Below are positions 25,298 through 33,985 of a stretch of DNA of 40,718 nt, in pieces. Source of the stretch: Cyanobacterium sp. T60_A2020_053 (GTDB lineage: Bacteria > Cyanobacteriota > Cyanobacteriia > Cyanobacteriales > Cyanobacteriaceae). The position numbers and the translations under genes are program-made. The stretch spans positions 1-40,718 of the forward strand of contig JACYMF010000020.1 of assembly GCA_015272165.1 (NCBI GenBank), written 5' to 3'. Under the pieces are notes generated by a model. It was not told the DNA's origin, made no database searches, and worked only from the letters and a program-made list of their open reading frames with translations. The stretch's first letter is position 1; each line of letters begins with the position of its first letter.

Positions 25298-25777
25298 CTT
25301 TTTTTTTATTCTTTAATCTATAAAAAGTAAAACCGTGTTTTATATTAAGTTCGGATAATTAGTTATAAATAGATTATCTCTTCGCATTTTACCCACCGTG
25401 TAATGAATTACACGGAACCAATAGTATCTCGTTCAATAAATTGAACTAAGATATTGATATTACTAATTTGTAAGTGATCGCGCAGCGGCAGCCTTCGGCT
25501 GATCAAACGGACTTGATCTTATAAGTGATCAAACAAACTTGATATTATCTCAAGTCATTTCGCTACCATATCATAGACATTTCCTACAACAGCTATTTTC
25601 AGGGCTGAAGCCTTGACTAGAAGCCAACAAAAAATAGTTTCTGAAGATGTCTAATCAATTACACGACTATTAGACAAGGTTCGATTAATTGAACTAGAGC
25701 TATTGTATCAGTTGTTGCACTTTTTATTGACTATTCTCTATCTTTCAGTAGTTTACTATTTATTATTGACTATATCA
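25298..25777. repeat. 480-base gene-free region with paired palindromes and other intergenic repeats
   Basis: Holds the paired palindromes at 25396-25446. A CAGCGGCAGCCTTCGGCTG hairpin lies at about 25483-25501, and a repeated TGATCAAACGGACTTGAT and TGATCAAACAAACTTGAT pair lies at about 25500-25541. The ACAACAGCTATTTTCAG word shared with 22258 is at about 25588, followed by GGGCTGAAGCCTTGA. A decayed third copy of the palindromes (AATTACACGACTATTAGA, TTCGATTAATTGAAC) spans 25657-25695. No gene is seen. Confidence 0.7.
25396..25446. repeat. Paired palindromes CCGTGTAATGAATTACACGG and GTTCAAT-AA-ATTGAAC
   Basis: Two perfect hairpins with nine- and seven-base arms, 15 bases apart. The same pair, 13 bases apart, is at 39361-39409, with matching sequence between (AATA.TATC). 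Conservation of both arms and the spacer sequence shows a defined two-hairpin repeat unit. Confidence 0.8.
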
Positions 25778-27226
25778 TTAATCCAAATCACTTTCCATAA
25801 CGAGAGTAGTAGCTTTGCGAGTGGATTCCTGAAACTCTTTAATATCAACCTGATTGAGTAGCAAAATAGCGAGAAGAATTATGATACTTTCGGTGAAAAA
25901 CACCAAACTATAAGATAGCCAAACATTATCAAATAGTAGTTTGCCTAAATCTAACACCCATCCCCCTGAAGCGATGGCAATACCCCGCGCCATCGCTTGA
26001 GATAAACCCCAAGCGCCCACAAACGTACCAGCAGTTTCGGCTACAGTTAAATCTAACATTAAACTGAGAGAGCCGATAGTTGTAACACCAGCGCCTACCC
26101 CAAATAATACCATAGCCCCTTTTAACACATTTTCCTGTTGAGTTAAACCAGCGAGGATAATTAAACCGAAACAGATAGAAACTAAAACGCAACCGATGCG
26201 AGTGGTGTTAATTTTCCCTAAACGAGGCACAATGAAAAAGCCAGTTAAACTGTAACCGATGAGAATACCGATACCCCAATAAGAATTTAACATGGTAGTA
26301 TCACCGATACTCATACCGAATACATCGCCACCATAAGGCTCTAATACTGATTCTTGCATAAATAAGCTGGTGGTTATCATCATTAAGAAAAAGAAAAAGA
26401 TGGCGGTTTGACGGGAAGAAGTTAACACTTTTAGGGCTTCTTTTAAACCAATACTATCCTCTCTTTGAAGGGCGCTACTGCGTAAATGATAGCGAGAATA
26501 GGTTTTTTCAATCTTCCAAGTGCCAATGAAGGCGAGAAATATAACAACTATAGCGACTAACATAAATAAGAGGTTGATGGGCGCTTGTAAATTCGCCACG
26601 GTTAAAAGAGGGTTATCAGCATCACCGATAGCCAGTTTATCTAAGGATATTTTTCCTGTTACTCCACCAATAACAATACCTACCATTAACATTGACCAAA
26701 TTGTAGCAACAATTTTCGAGCGCCCTTCCTCCTCCGAAATATCCACCAGTAAGGCAGTAAAAGGAGTGGAACTCATACCCAGCGCTCCTCCATGGAGTAA
26801 AAATGTTATACCTAGTAAAATACAGGCGCTAATGGTGGCAAAATTCCACTGCCAACCGTTATTAATTTCAATTTGATTACCTAAAAACCAAACGATTTGT
26901 AAGGCAATTAAAATGGTTATTCCTGCTAAAATAATCCCCGTGCGAATGTAACCGGTGCGGTGTAAACCAAATAACTTTTTACCGTCTGATAGTTGCCCCA
27001 ACCAAACTCGAATGGGGGCAATTAATTGCGATAATGCTAAAGTGGTGGCGGCAATGGTGGCTGGAATGCCTAATTCCGTAATCATCACTCGATTTAATAC
27101 CGCTAGGGTTAAGACTGCCATTAATCCTAAGCCGAGATTAAATAACCCTAAACGCAATACGGTGGGCATTTTTAAATCTGGTATCTCTGCGGTGAAGGGC
27201 GCTGGATTAGAGTAATTAGTTGTCAT
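25778..27226 (-). CDS. BCD/PucC-family MFS transporter (chlorophyll/light-harvesting assembly type)
   Basis: 482 residues with about twelve membrane segments. The N-terminus VLRLGLFNLGLGLMAVLTLAVLNRVMI, IAPIRVWLGQLSDGKKLFGLHRTGYI and FLLHGGALGMSSTPFTALLVDI are typical of the PucC/LhaA/BCD branch of MFS proteins. Relatives help assemble bacteriochlorophyll light-harvesting complexes or move (bacterio)chlorophyll. Cyanobacterial members are presumed to handle chlorophyll or its proteins. The gene is monocistronic and divergent from petM. Confidence 0.85.
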   Translation of the reverse strand: MTTNYSNPAPFTAEIPDLKMPTVLRLGLFNLGLGLMAVLTLAVLNRVMITELGIPATIAATTLALSQLIAPIRVWLGQLSDGKKLFGLHRTGYIRTGIILAGITILIALQIVWFLGNQIEINNGWQWNFATISACILLGITFLLHGGALGMSSTPFTALLVDISEEEGRSKIVATIWSMLMVGIVIGGVTGKISLDKLAIGDADNPLLTVANLQAPINLLFMLVAIVVIFLAFIGTWKIEKTYSRYHLRSSALQREDSIGLKEALKVLTSSRQTAIFFFFLMMITTSLFMQESVLEPYGGDVFGMSIGDTTMLNSYWGIGILIGYSLTGFFIVPRLGKINTTRIGCVLVSICFGLIILAGLTQQENVLKGAMVLFGVGAGVTTIGSLSLMLDLTVAETAGTFVGAWGLSQAMARGIAIASGGWVLDLGKLLFDNVWLSYSLVFFTESIIILLAILLLNQVDIKEFQESTRKATTLVMESDLD

Positions 27227-27542
27227 GTTAAGCTAGTTTTCGTGAGAATTGATTATTTATAAAGTTTCTTACAGTGCTTTGTAAATTACTAAACCACTTT
27301 TTTAATGTCTCGCAAAGGCGCAAAGGCGCAAAGATATTTTATGAGGATACAAGTGTGGTTTTAAGATGTGATGAGTTTTATTAATTGTAAGGCTAGAGAA
27401 AATTTTTCGTCTTACAAAATAATATCGCAAAAAATCACTGTTTTTAATACTTTTGCCCTTTGAAAACATTTTTTCATCAGATCCTAACTCAGGTTATAAT
27501 CAGAATAATAAAAATTAACAGTTTAAAAAGGAGATATTCACA
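27227..27542. promoter_or_regulatory. Divergent PucC-petM spacer with the petM promoter element
   Basis: TATAAT at 27495-27500 lies about 43 bases ahead of petM and is a likely -10 box; no good -35 box is at standard distance. AAGGAG at 27528-27533 is the petM ribosome binding site. Further upstream, GCAAAGGCGCAAAGGCGCAAAG (about 27311-27332) is a tandem word common between cyanobacterial genes. No other gene is seen. Confidence 0.55.
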
Positions 27543-27653
27543 ATGACGGCAGAAGGTATGTTATTTGGTGGCGCAATTCTTTGTTTTAGCGTTGTTTTAG
27601 TTGGTTTGGCTTGGGGTTTTTTACTACTCAAAGTTACTGGAGAAAGTGAGTAA
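27543..27653 (+). CDS. petM: Cytochrome b6f complex subunit VII
   Basis: A 36-residue single-helix protein. It starts [20 protein letters not shown] and continues [16 protein letters not shown]. The short N-terminal segment, one membrane helix and acidic tail are characteristic of PetM, a peripheral small subunit of the cytochrome b6f complex in thylakoids. AAGGAG is nine bases before the ATG. Confidence 0.95.
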   Translation: MTAEGMLFGGAILCFSVVLVGLAWGFLLLKVTGESE

Positions 27654-27732
27654 ATCTTATACAGCATTAGTTTAAAGAGGCAATGGGTTTAAACCCATTG
27701 TTGTTAAAAATGATATTAATTGAAAAGTAAAG

Positions 27733-28653
27733 ATGAAAATTGCCATTACAGGTGCCACGGGATTTGTGGGGAAAGCATTAGTCGAAAAATTAGCGGTAAA
27801 TCATCAAATCTTGGTTTTAACCCGTAGTGTGGAGAAGGCTAAATCAGTTTTTCCTGTTTATTTACAATCTAATCTGGAATTTGCTAGTTATACTCCCAAA
27901 ACTGCTGGAGATTGGCAAGATAAAATTAATGGTTGTGATGGGGTGGTGAATTTGGCTGGGGCGCCCATCGCCGAAAAATGGAGTGGTAGTTATAAGCAGG
28001 AAATCCTTGCCAGTCGTCGAGATGGCACAAAAATGATTGTTGATGCCATCAAAAATTCTGCTCAAAAACCGCAATTTCTGATCAATGCTTCTGCTATTGG
28101 TTATTATGGCACTAGCGAAACCGCTACTTATACAGAAATTAGCCCCGCCGGTGATGATTTTCTCGCCCAAGTTTGTCAGGTATGGGAAGCGGAAGCGGAG
28201 AAGGTGAAAGAGGTGGGAGGGCGCTTAGTTATTTTCCGTTTTGGTATTGTGTTAGGGATGGGGGGCGCTTTAGCTAAAATGATACCACCTTTTAAGATTT
28301 TTGCGGGAGGTCCTATAGGCGAGGGTAAACAGTGGTTTTCTTGGATTCATATTGATGATGTTGTGAATTTAATTGTTACTGCCATGGAAAATAATAATAT
28401 TGAAGGCACTTTTAATGCCACAGCGCCCTTCCCCGTTACCATGAATAATTTATGTGAGAAGTTAGGGGAAGTAATGAAGCGCCCTTCTTGGTTGCCTGTA
28501 CCTAGTTTTGCTTTAGAATTATTATTAGGAGAAGGGGCAAAAGTTGTTTTAGAAGGGCAAAAAGTCTTACCAGAAAAGACAACGGAAGTGATTAACTATA
28601 ATTATCAGTATCCTGAAATAAAACTAGCATTAACACAAATTATCAATGGATAA
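27733..28653 (+). CDS. TIGR01777 family epimerase (extended SDR, YfcH/SDR39U1 type)
   Basis: 306 residues with the nucleotide-binding motif ITGATGFVGKALV at the N-terminus, VNLAGAPIAEKWS, INASAIGYYG (Ser-x-x-Tyr-Tyr region), LVIFRFGIVLGMGGALAKM and WFSWIHIDDVV. These blocks define TIGR01777. The function is not settled; the plant homologue is a chloroplast protein and E. coli YfcH is uncharacterised. It lies 79 bases downstream of petM on the same strand; co-transcription is possible. Confidence 0.88.
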   Translation: MKIAITGATGFVGKALVEKLAVNHQILVLTRSVEKAKSVFPVYLQSNLEFASYTPKTAGDWQDKINGCDGVVNLAGAPIAEKWSGSYKQEILASRRDGTKMIVDAIKNSAQKPQFLINASAIGYYGTSETATYTEISPAGDDFLAQVCQVWEAEAEKVKEVGGRLVIFRFGIVLGMGGALAKMIPPFKIFAGGPIGEGKQWFSWIHIDDVVNLIVTAMENNNIEGTFNATAPFPVTMNNLCEKLGEVMKRPSWLPVPSFALELLLGEGAKVVLEGQKVLPEKTTEVINYNYQYPEIKLALTQIING

Positions 28654-28661
28654 TGGATTAA

Positions 28662-28790
28662 AAGGGCAAAGTTAAAAGGGCAAGGGGCAAAGGAAATTAT
28701 TAATTCATAATTCATAATTCATAATCTCCCCTGCTTCCCTTTCTCCCCTTTCTCCCCTGCTTCCCTCTCTCCCCCTGCTTCCCTTTCTAC
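28662..28790. repeat. GGGCAAAG repeat, TTCATAA heptamers and a polypyrimidine tract
   Basis: AAAAGGGCAAAGTTAAAAGG and GGGGCAAAGG (28660-28693) match 7608-7672. TTCATAATTCATAATTCATA (28706-28725) is the heptamer tandem repeat. CCCTGCTTCCC units (28728-28790) resemble the 18-base tandem repeat at 40440-40552. Confidence 0.65.
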
Positions 28791-28811
28791 TTGTAAAAAA
28801 AATCACCAATC

Positions 28812-29513
28812 ATGACACTAAAGGCGATTTTATTTGATTTCAATGGAGTAATCATCAATGATGAATCTATCCATAAACAATTAATCGAAGAATTATTAAT
28901 CGGTGAAAATCTCCGTCTAGCGCCCTCCGACTATGATAGTTTCTGTTGGGGAAGGGGTGACTATGCCTGTCTAAAAGATTTATTAGCGAATAAAGGGCGT
29001 GTAGTATCAGAAGAATATATCAGTAAGTTAATTAACCAAAAATCAACCCAATATTGCCAAATCATTAATAATCTCGAATCACTACCGTTATACGAGTCTG
29101 TCATCGGTTTTCTGCGGCAAATGCCCGAAAAATGTCTGATAGTGGGTTTAGTGTCCGGCGCCCCCCTAGAGGAAGTACAATTAATTTTAGACCGTGCCAA
29201 TTTATCATCTATCTTTAGTATCATCGTTTCTGCTGAGGATAAGTGCGCTGGAAAACCATCCCCCGAATCTTACCAACGCGCCTTACAAAAGTTGCAGGAA
29301 AAACACCCAGATTTATGCCTAGGAGCCAGTAATTGCCTTGTGGTAGAAGATACCTTCCCAGGAATTAAAGCAGGGCAAAACGCCCAAATGCAAGTAGTCG
29401 GTATCACCCATACTTATCCCTTTCACCTATTACACCGTAAAGCGGATTGGTGCGCTGATTATCTTGGTGAATTAGATTTAGACAGAATTTCTCAAGTTAT
29501 GGCAAATAATTAG
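28812..29513 (+). CDS. HAD-superfamily phosphatase-like protein with a DxN motif
   Basis: 233 residues. Motif I reads ILFDFNGVIIND (D9-F10-N11); most phosphatases and phosphomutases have DxD, the second Asp acting as general acid/base. Motif II is GLVSGAP and motif III/IV is AGKPSPESY...CLVVEDTFPGIKAGQNAQM. The cap is alpha-helical, as in beta-phosphoglucomutase/CbbY relatives. With Asn at the second position, catalysis may be altered or slow; similar FNGV versions occur in cyanobacterial relatives. The TAG stop is part of a MITE-like end. Confidence 0.85.
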   Translation: MTLKAILFDFNGVIINDESIHKQLIEELLIGENLRLAPSDYDSFCWGRGDYACLKDLLANKGRVVSEEYISKLINQKSTQYCQIINNLESLPLYESVIGFLRQMPEKCLIVGLVSGAPLEEVQLILDRANLSSIFSIIVSAEDKCAGKPSPESYQRALQKLQEKHPDLCLGASNCLVVEDTFPGIKAGQNAQMQVVGITHTYPFHLLHRKADWCADYLGELDLDRISQVMANN

Positions 29514-29527
29514 GCTTTGCTGAATAA
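29510..29527. repeat. MITE-like end providing the stop codon of the HAD gene
   Basis: TTAGGCTTTGCTGAATAA begins inside the last codon of the HAD gene; its TAG is the stop. No second end was found before 29590, so it is solo or truncated. Confidence 0.6.
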
Positions 29528-29589
29528 CTCAACACCCTTTCCCTCTTCCCTTTTCTCTACCTCAATGACACCACTAATGAGTGCAAACC

Positions 29590-30090
29590 TTACTCAAATA
29601 GACGGAAGTAGGGATAACGAGAAGGGCTACCTTTTTCTTTTTCTAATTGAAAATTCACAATTTCCCATTGTGGGCTATGGTGAGGGGCGCTGAATTCCAC
29701 TGGTAAACCATATAATACCTGACTTTTTACCGATTCTTTTGACCAATGATTTCCTTTTTCTAAATAAGAACTAATTAAAGATTCATAGCGATGGGCAATT
29801 ATAATTTTAGTAGCACGATAACCATCTGTGTATAAACGCTCTAACGCTTCATGAATCTCAAAACGGATACCATCAGGATGGGTATGCTGTCGATACCATT
29901 TGTCTTCCCATTGTCGCCATTGTCGCCCTGATTGCAAATGCACTAATACTTCTGTATTAGGATCGGCTTCAAATGCTCCATGACGAGGGCATAAGTAACT
30001 ATCTGTTAAGGTTAATGCTTCGATTTGTTGCCGACAATGGGGACATTGAATTTGAGGACCGAATATGGGATATTGAAGACTTAGATTCAT
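29590..30090 (-). CDS. TIGR02652 family cyanobacterial protein
   Basis: 166 residues with an N-terminal zinc-ribbon-like segment (CPHC 16-19, CPRHGAF from 34). Then come a conserved DPNTEVLVHLQSGRQWRQWE block, HTHPDGIRFEIHEALERLYTDGYRATKIIIAHRYESLI, and LYGLPVEFSA near the end. This matches TIGR02652, a family confined to cyanobacteria with unknown role. The many conserved histidines and cysteines suggest metal binding. It is monocistronic. Confidence 0.75.
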   Translation of the reverse strand: MNLSLQYPIFGPQIQCPHCRQQIEALTLTDSYLCPRHGAFEADPNTEVLVHLQSGRQWRQWEDKWYRQHTHPDGIRFEIHEALERLYTDGYRATKIIIAHRYESLISSYLEKGNHWSKESVKSQVLYGLPVEFSAPHHSPQWEIVNFQLEKEKGSPSRYPYFRLFE

Positions 30091-30370
30091 CCATTTATTG
30101 AAAATTTTGCTATTTTTATTCTAATCAATAATTATCTTACTTCGAGATTGATTAGGTAAGCAAAATTAACTGAGTATTTCATTGTTAATGTGAAGACCCT
30201 GCATATAATTTCGTCAATGTCAAAAACCCAATGGAGTGACAAATATAATTAACCCTACCAGAGAGTTTAATTTTGTTCCTTTATAAAACAAGGTTGTTAA
30301 GATAAATAAACTTTTAACAAAAACCGTCAAATTTGATACAGTTATGTTATATTAAATACTGTAAGGATAA

Positions 30371-30433
30371 ATCGTTCATCTGTTGACACAGACGGAAGTA
30401 AGAAGCGATGAAAGTTTCTGAAGGAACGCGCCT
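30371..30433 (+). promoter_or_regulatory. Glutamine riboswitch (glnA / downstream-peptide RNA motif)
   Basis: ATCGTTCATC at the 5' side and GAAGGAACGCGCC at the 3' side carry the P1 pairing CGTTC (30373-30377) with GAACG (30424-30428). A hairpin TCTGT-TGAC-ACAGA follows, then the invariant GACGGAAGTAAG. This is the consensus of the glutamine-binding RNA found almost only in cyanobacteria and marine metagenomes. The small ORF it precedes is an inactivating factor of glutamine synthetase. In Synechocystis the same RNA class switches on gifB when glutamine is high. An ATG at 30408 inside the RNA is not a real start. Confidence 0.92.
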
Positions 30434-30470
30434 CGAATCTAACCACAACAAAATTAGAGGAGGCGACATT

Positions 30471-30617
30471 ATGAACGCTAATCAAACGTCAAGTAATAAT
30501 TCGGTTGGTTCTGTTTCTCAACAAGCTCGTTTACTGATGAGAAATAGTCGGCAACGTCAGCAAAACCGTCAGGCGAATATGTTAACCAGAATCTCTAATG
30601 AAGTAGGACTTCAATAA
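30471..30617 (+). CDS. gifA: Glutamine synthetase inactivating factor, IF7-like
   Basis: A 48-residue basic, Gln/Asn-rich protein whose core QQARLLMRNSRQRQQNRQAN, followed by MLTRISNEVGL, matches the conserved segment of IF7 (GifA) and the C-terminal part of IF17 (GifB), including the spaced arginines that contact glutamine synthetase. The protein ends soon after that segment, so it is shorter than Synechocystis IF7 (65 residues). I chose ATG 30471 because GAGGAGG lies seven bases upstream and the earlier ATG is inside the riboswitch. IF7 binds and blocks glutamine synthetase when nitrogen is plentiful. Confidence 0.85.
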   Translation: MNANQTSSNNSVGSVSQQARLLMRNSRQRQQNRQANMLTRISNEVGLQ

Positions 30618-30718
30618 TTATTCTGTTAATAGTTTTATAGATATTATTTCATCTTTAGAAGAGAGGTTTTCTAGCCTCTGTCTATTATTCCAATTTTAGT
30701 AATTTCAGGAGTTATCCC

Positions 30719-30871
30719 ATGATTAAGCAAAGCACATTACAACAAGCAAAAAAAGCTCATCGTCAATCTTTACTATCTACTTTAGAGCATCGTTTAGAGA
30801 TTGCTAGAACTAAAGGTCAAGATTCTTTAGTTAATCAATTAGAGGCGGAAAAACGCTATTATCTCAACTAG
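30719..30871 (+). CDS. pirA: PirA-like small protein (PII-interacting regulator of arginine synthesis)
   Basis: A 50-residue helical, charged protein: MIKQSTLQQAKKAHRQSLLS, then LEHRLEIARTKGQDSLVNQL and EAEKRYYLN. The pattern AHRxxLxxxLEHRLExARxKGxxxLxxQLEAE is that of a small cyanobacterial family which I associate with PirA, a protein that binds PII and thereby modulates arginine synthesis. The name is from memory of the family pattern and needs a profile search. CAGGAG is seven bases before the ATG. It follows the IF7-like gene by 101 bases and precedes a terminator, so both sit in one riboswitch-led unit. Confidence 0.6.
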   Translation: MIKQSTLQQAKKAHRQSLLSTLEHRLEIARTKGQDSLVNQLEAEKRYYLN

Positions 30872-30943
30872 GTATTGAGATAAAATTAATTTAGTTCAGT
30901 GACTAAGTTTATTATTTATTCATTTTTTGAGTTGATTGTTTTA

Positions 30944-30966
30944 GGGGATGATCAATCCCCTTTTTT
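30944..30966 (+). terminator. Rho-independent terminator closing the riboswitch-gifA-pirA unit
   Basis: GGGGAT-GATCA-ATCCCC (six-pair stem, five-base loop) is followed immediately by six T. It lies about 70 bases after the pirA-like stop. Confidence 0.85.
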
Positions 30967-31170
30967 ATTGTTTAAAAGTCATAATGTAGCAAGTGTTAGC
31001 TAAGAAACTGTTTGAAAAGTGATGATCATTATAGAATAATTACCATCTTTCCTAATGTGATTATTCATATCAATATTTTTTTTATCTAAATGCTAAAAAT
31101 AGGGATTTTTTAGATACACTTTTCCCTTTGAAAACTTTTGCTCTTTTTACTTTATAAATTATTTATTATT

Positions 31171-32601
31171 GTGACAACTCCAATTATTTCTCAGCTACAA
31201 ACATTATCCCAGCGCCCTCATGCGCGGTTTTATTGCCCGGGCCATAAAGGGGGAAAAGGGGCTGATATTGCCTTACTGAGTTTGCTAGGGGGAAGGGCGC
31301 TGGATGCTGATTTACCTGAGTTGCCGGAGTTGGACAATTTATTTGCACCAGCAGGGGTAATTAAGGAGGCACAAGAATTAACAGCGCCCGTCTTCGGTGC
31401 TAAAAATAGTTGGTTTTTAATAAATGGTTCAACTTGTGGCGTAATTGCTAGTATTTTAGCTACTTGTGGGAAAGGGGATAAGATTGTTTTACCACGTAAT
31501 GTTCATCAATCGGCAATTTTTGGCTTAATTTTGTCGGGCGCTATGCCTATTTTTATTAGCCCTGAATATGATAGTAATTTTAATGTATGTTATGGTGTTT
31601 CTCCTCGACAAATTACTAAAATATTAAACGAAAATGATGATATTAAAGCGGTGTTGATAGTTTCTCCTAGCTATGAGGGCATATGCAGTAATATTTCTGA
31701 AATTGCGAAAATTACGCATCAATACAATATCCCTCTTTTGGTGGACGAAGCACACGGCGCTCATTTTCATTTTCATGATAATTTACCTTCATCGGCTTTA
31801 AGTTGCGGGGCTGATGTGGTTATTCAGTCAACTCATAAGGTGTTGGGGGCGCTGACTCAGGCTTCGATGATTCATTTACAGGGAGATTTAGTCAAAAAAG
31901 AGCGTATTAGTGAAGTTTTAAGGCTTTTACAATCTTCTAGTCCTAATTATCTTCTTTTAGCTTCTTTAGATGCAGTAAGAGAACAAATGGCAAGGGAAGG
32001 CAAGGAATTATTAACTAAGACTATTAATTTAGCAACATTAGCTAGAAATGAGCTTGAAAAATTTGATTATTTACAAGTTTTACAGCGCCCTTCACCGCAG
32101 GATAATTTTTTCGATTTAGATATAACTAGATTGACAATTAATGTTAATAATTTATCTTTAAATGGTTATGAAATAGATGATATTTTTCATCGAGAATTAG
32201 GTGTAAGTTGTGAGTTGCCCACTGCTACTAATTTGACTTTTATTATCTCTATTGGTAATACTGAAACAGATATAAAAATGTTAATTAATGCTTGTGAAAA
32301 AATTGCTCCCTATCAAACTAATCAAGTTAAAAATTACTTAATTCCCCCTCAACCTTTAAGCCATGTTAAAATGTCGCCCCGTCAAGCCTTTTGGGCAAGT
32401 AAAATCTCTGTGACTTTTGCTGATAGTATCAATCATATTTGTGCTGAAACTATTTGCCCTTATCCTCCGGGTATTCCTCTTCTCATGCCGGGGGAAGTTA
32501 TTACTCGTGAAATTATAGACTATTTAACTCTTTTACAAGAATGGGGCGCTACGGTGACGGGCGCTGATCATAATTTCATTCAAATAGTCAAGTCCCTTTA
32601 G
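31171..32601 (+). CDS. Orn/Lys/Arg decarboxylase-family PLP enzyme
   Basis: With the GTG start at 31171 the product has 476 residues; a TTG at 31138 adds eleven hydrophobic residues unlike the family. Blocks include RFYCPGHKGGKG near the N-terminus, LPELPELDNLF, FGAKNSWFLINGSTCGV, HQSAIFGLILSGA, LLVDEAHGAHFHF (cofactor Asp) and QSTHKVLGALTQASMIH (Schiff-base Lys). The C-terminal domain ends CPYPPGIPLLMPGE. These are group III (fold I) decarboxylase signatures. Such proteins are often called arginine or lysine decarboxylase; the substrate is not certain. Arginine decarboxylation would connect with the preceding nitrogen-control unit, but that is inference. Confidence 0.88.
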   Translation: MTTPIISQLQTLSQRPHARFYCPGHKGGKGADIALLSLLGGRALDADLPELPELDNLFAPAGVIKEAQELTAPVFGAKNSWFLINGSTCGVIASILATCGKGDKIVLPRNVHQSAIFGLILSGAMPIFISPEYDSNFNVCYGVSPRQITKILNENDDIKAVLIVSPSYEGICSNISEIAKITHQYNIPLLVDEAHGAHFHFHDNLPSSALSCGADVVIQSTHKVLGALTQASMIHLQGDLVKKERISEVLRLLQSSSPNYLLLASLDAVREQMAREGKELLTKTINLATLARNELEKFDYLQVLQRPSPQDNFFDLDITRLTINVNNLSLNGYEIDDIFHRELGVSCELPTATNLTFIISIGNTETDIKMLINACEKIAPYQTNQVKNYLIPPQPLSHVKMSPRQAFWASKISVTFADSINHICAETICPYPPGIPLLMPGEVITREIIDYLTLLQEWGATVTGADHNFIQIVKSL

Positions 32602-32760
32602 GGAGAGAGAAAAAGATATACTCGTTAACATAAATGAAATAGTCAGGTTTAACGATAATTGTGTAATCTGTTAACAACTTCATAATTGTGAGAGAAATTT
32701 AATAAATTATTACAGTTATTTTATTGAAGATAAAACCCCTTAAGTTTGATGTGGAAAGTT

Positions 32761-33882
32761 TCAACGATTAGATTTAAGACTTTTTGGATCTAAAGCATCT
32801 CGTAAACCATCCCCTAATAAATTAAACGATAAAACTGTGAGAATAATTAAAATTGCAGGGGGAATAATTAACCAAGGTTGCAATACAATAATGGAAGCAT
32901 TAGAAGCTAAAGAAAGTAAGTTTCCCCAACTAGGATCAGGTTGTTGAATACCCAAACCAATCAAACTTAACACCGATTCAGCCACAATAAAACTCGGTAT
33001 AGAAAGAGTCGCAGAAATAACAATATAAGTAGCAGTTTGAGGAAGAATGTGTTTAATAATAATATAAAAAGGTTTTGCCCCCAGCGCCCGTGCCGATTGC
33101 ACAAATTCTTGCTCTTTCAGGGCTAAAACTTGCCCTCTAATGACTCTAGCTAGTCCAGACCAACCAATAAAAGAAGTAATTAAAACAATCAATAAAAACC
33201 GTTGACTACTGCTTAAACTAGGCGGTAAAACGGCGGCTAAAGCCACTAATAAATATATACCGGGTATAGTCATTAAAACTTCCACTAAGCGCATTAAAAT
33301 ATTATCAATTAAACCACCAAAATAACCAGCAATACCACCAATTAAAAGACCTAAAGGAAAAGATATTAAAATACCAATTATGCCAATAAATAAACTAATT
33401 CTTCCCCCGAATAATAATCGAGTAAATTGATCTCTACCTTGTTCATCTGTACCTAAAATATTAATTTGTGCATCTCCCATGGCACCAAATAAATGACGGT
33501 CAAATTTAAAGCCTGAAAAGATTTCTTTTTCTGCAAAAGTAGGTGGTAGAGGTAGTTTAATTTGTAATAATTGATAGGGCAAACCTTTCACAAAAAAGCG
33601 TAGGGGAGAAGGTTTCGTAAAATCAACGTCTAATAATCGCTCTCCCGTTGTTAAATCTGTAGCCCCCTGAGTGGTAGGATAAACATGAGCGCCAATAAAT
33701 TGCCGTTGTGCAGTGCGCCAATATATCTGGGTAGGTGGTAATAATGAACTATTGTCAAGGGCGCTGTAAGGATTATAAGGCGCTATAAAATCCGCTCCAA
33801 TCACCATAATATAAAAGAAAAAGAGAATTATTGCCCCTAATTTAGCGAGGGGATTTTTGCGTAATTTGCGCCACCAATTCAT
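32761..33882 (-). CDS. ABC transporter permease, DppC/OppC type
   Basis: 373 residues. The first membrane helix (KLGAIILFFFYIMVIGADFIAPYNP) is followed by an extended periplasmic segment (about 45-145) containing LLPPTQIYWRTAQRQFIGAH and ILGTDEQGRDQFTRLLFGGRISL. Five further helices follow, and an EAA loop (SARALGAKPFYIIIKHILPQ) that contacts the ATPase. The GTDExGRDxxxRLxxGxR motif is typical of dipeptide/nickel permease C components. The long insert in the first periplasmic region is characteristic of the cyanobacterial subgroup. No other transporter subunits adjoin it. Confidence 0.92.
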   Translation of the reverse strand: MNWWRKLRKNPLAKLGAIILFFFYIMVIGADFIAPYNPYSALDNSSLLPPTQIYWRTAQRQFIGAHVYPTTQGATDLTTGERLLDVDFTKPSPLRFFVKGLPYQLLQIKLPLPPTFAEKEIFSGFKFDRHLFGAMGDAQINILGTDEQGRDQFTRLLFGGRISLFIGIIGILISFPLGLLIGGIAGYFGGLIDNILMRLVEVLMTIPGIYLLVALAAVLPPSLSSSQRFLLIVLITSFIGWSGLARVIRGQVLALKEQEFVQSARALGAKPFYIIIKHILPQTATYIVISATLSIPSFIVAESVLSLIGLGIQQPDPSWGNLLSLASNASIIVLQPWLIIPPAILIILTVLSFNLLGDGLRDALDPKSLKSNR

Positions 33883-33985
33883 ATTTTTATTACCAATTCA
33901 AAATAATTTTGCTATTGTAACCGTGTTTAAAATATAACAAAATTCACGTTATAAACCAGATAATAAATATAAGGAGTTACCTAAA

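Noticed and set aside
30408..30470. Upstream ATG extending the IF7-like protein by 21 residues
   Set aside because: That ATG lies inside the glutamine riboswitch; the ATG at 30471 has a strong GAGGAGG ahead of it.
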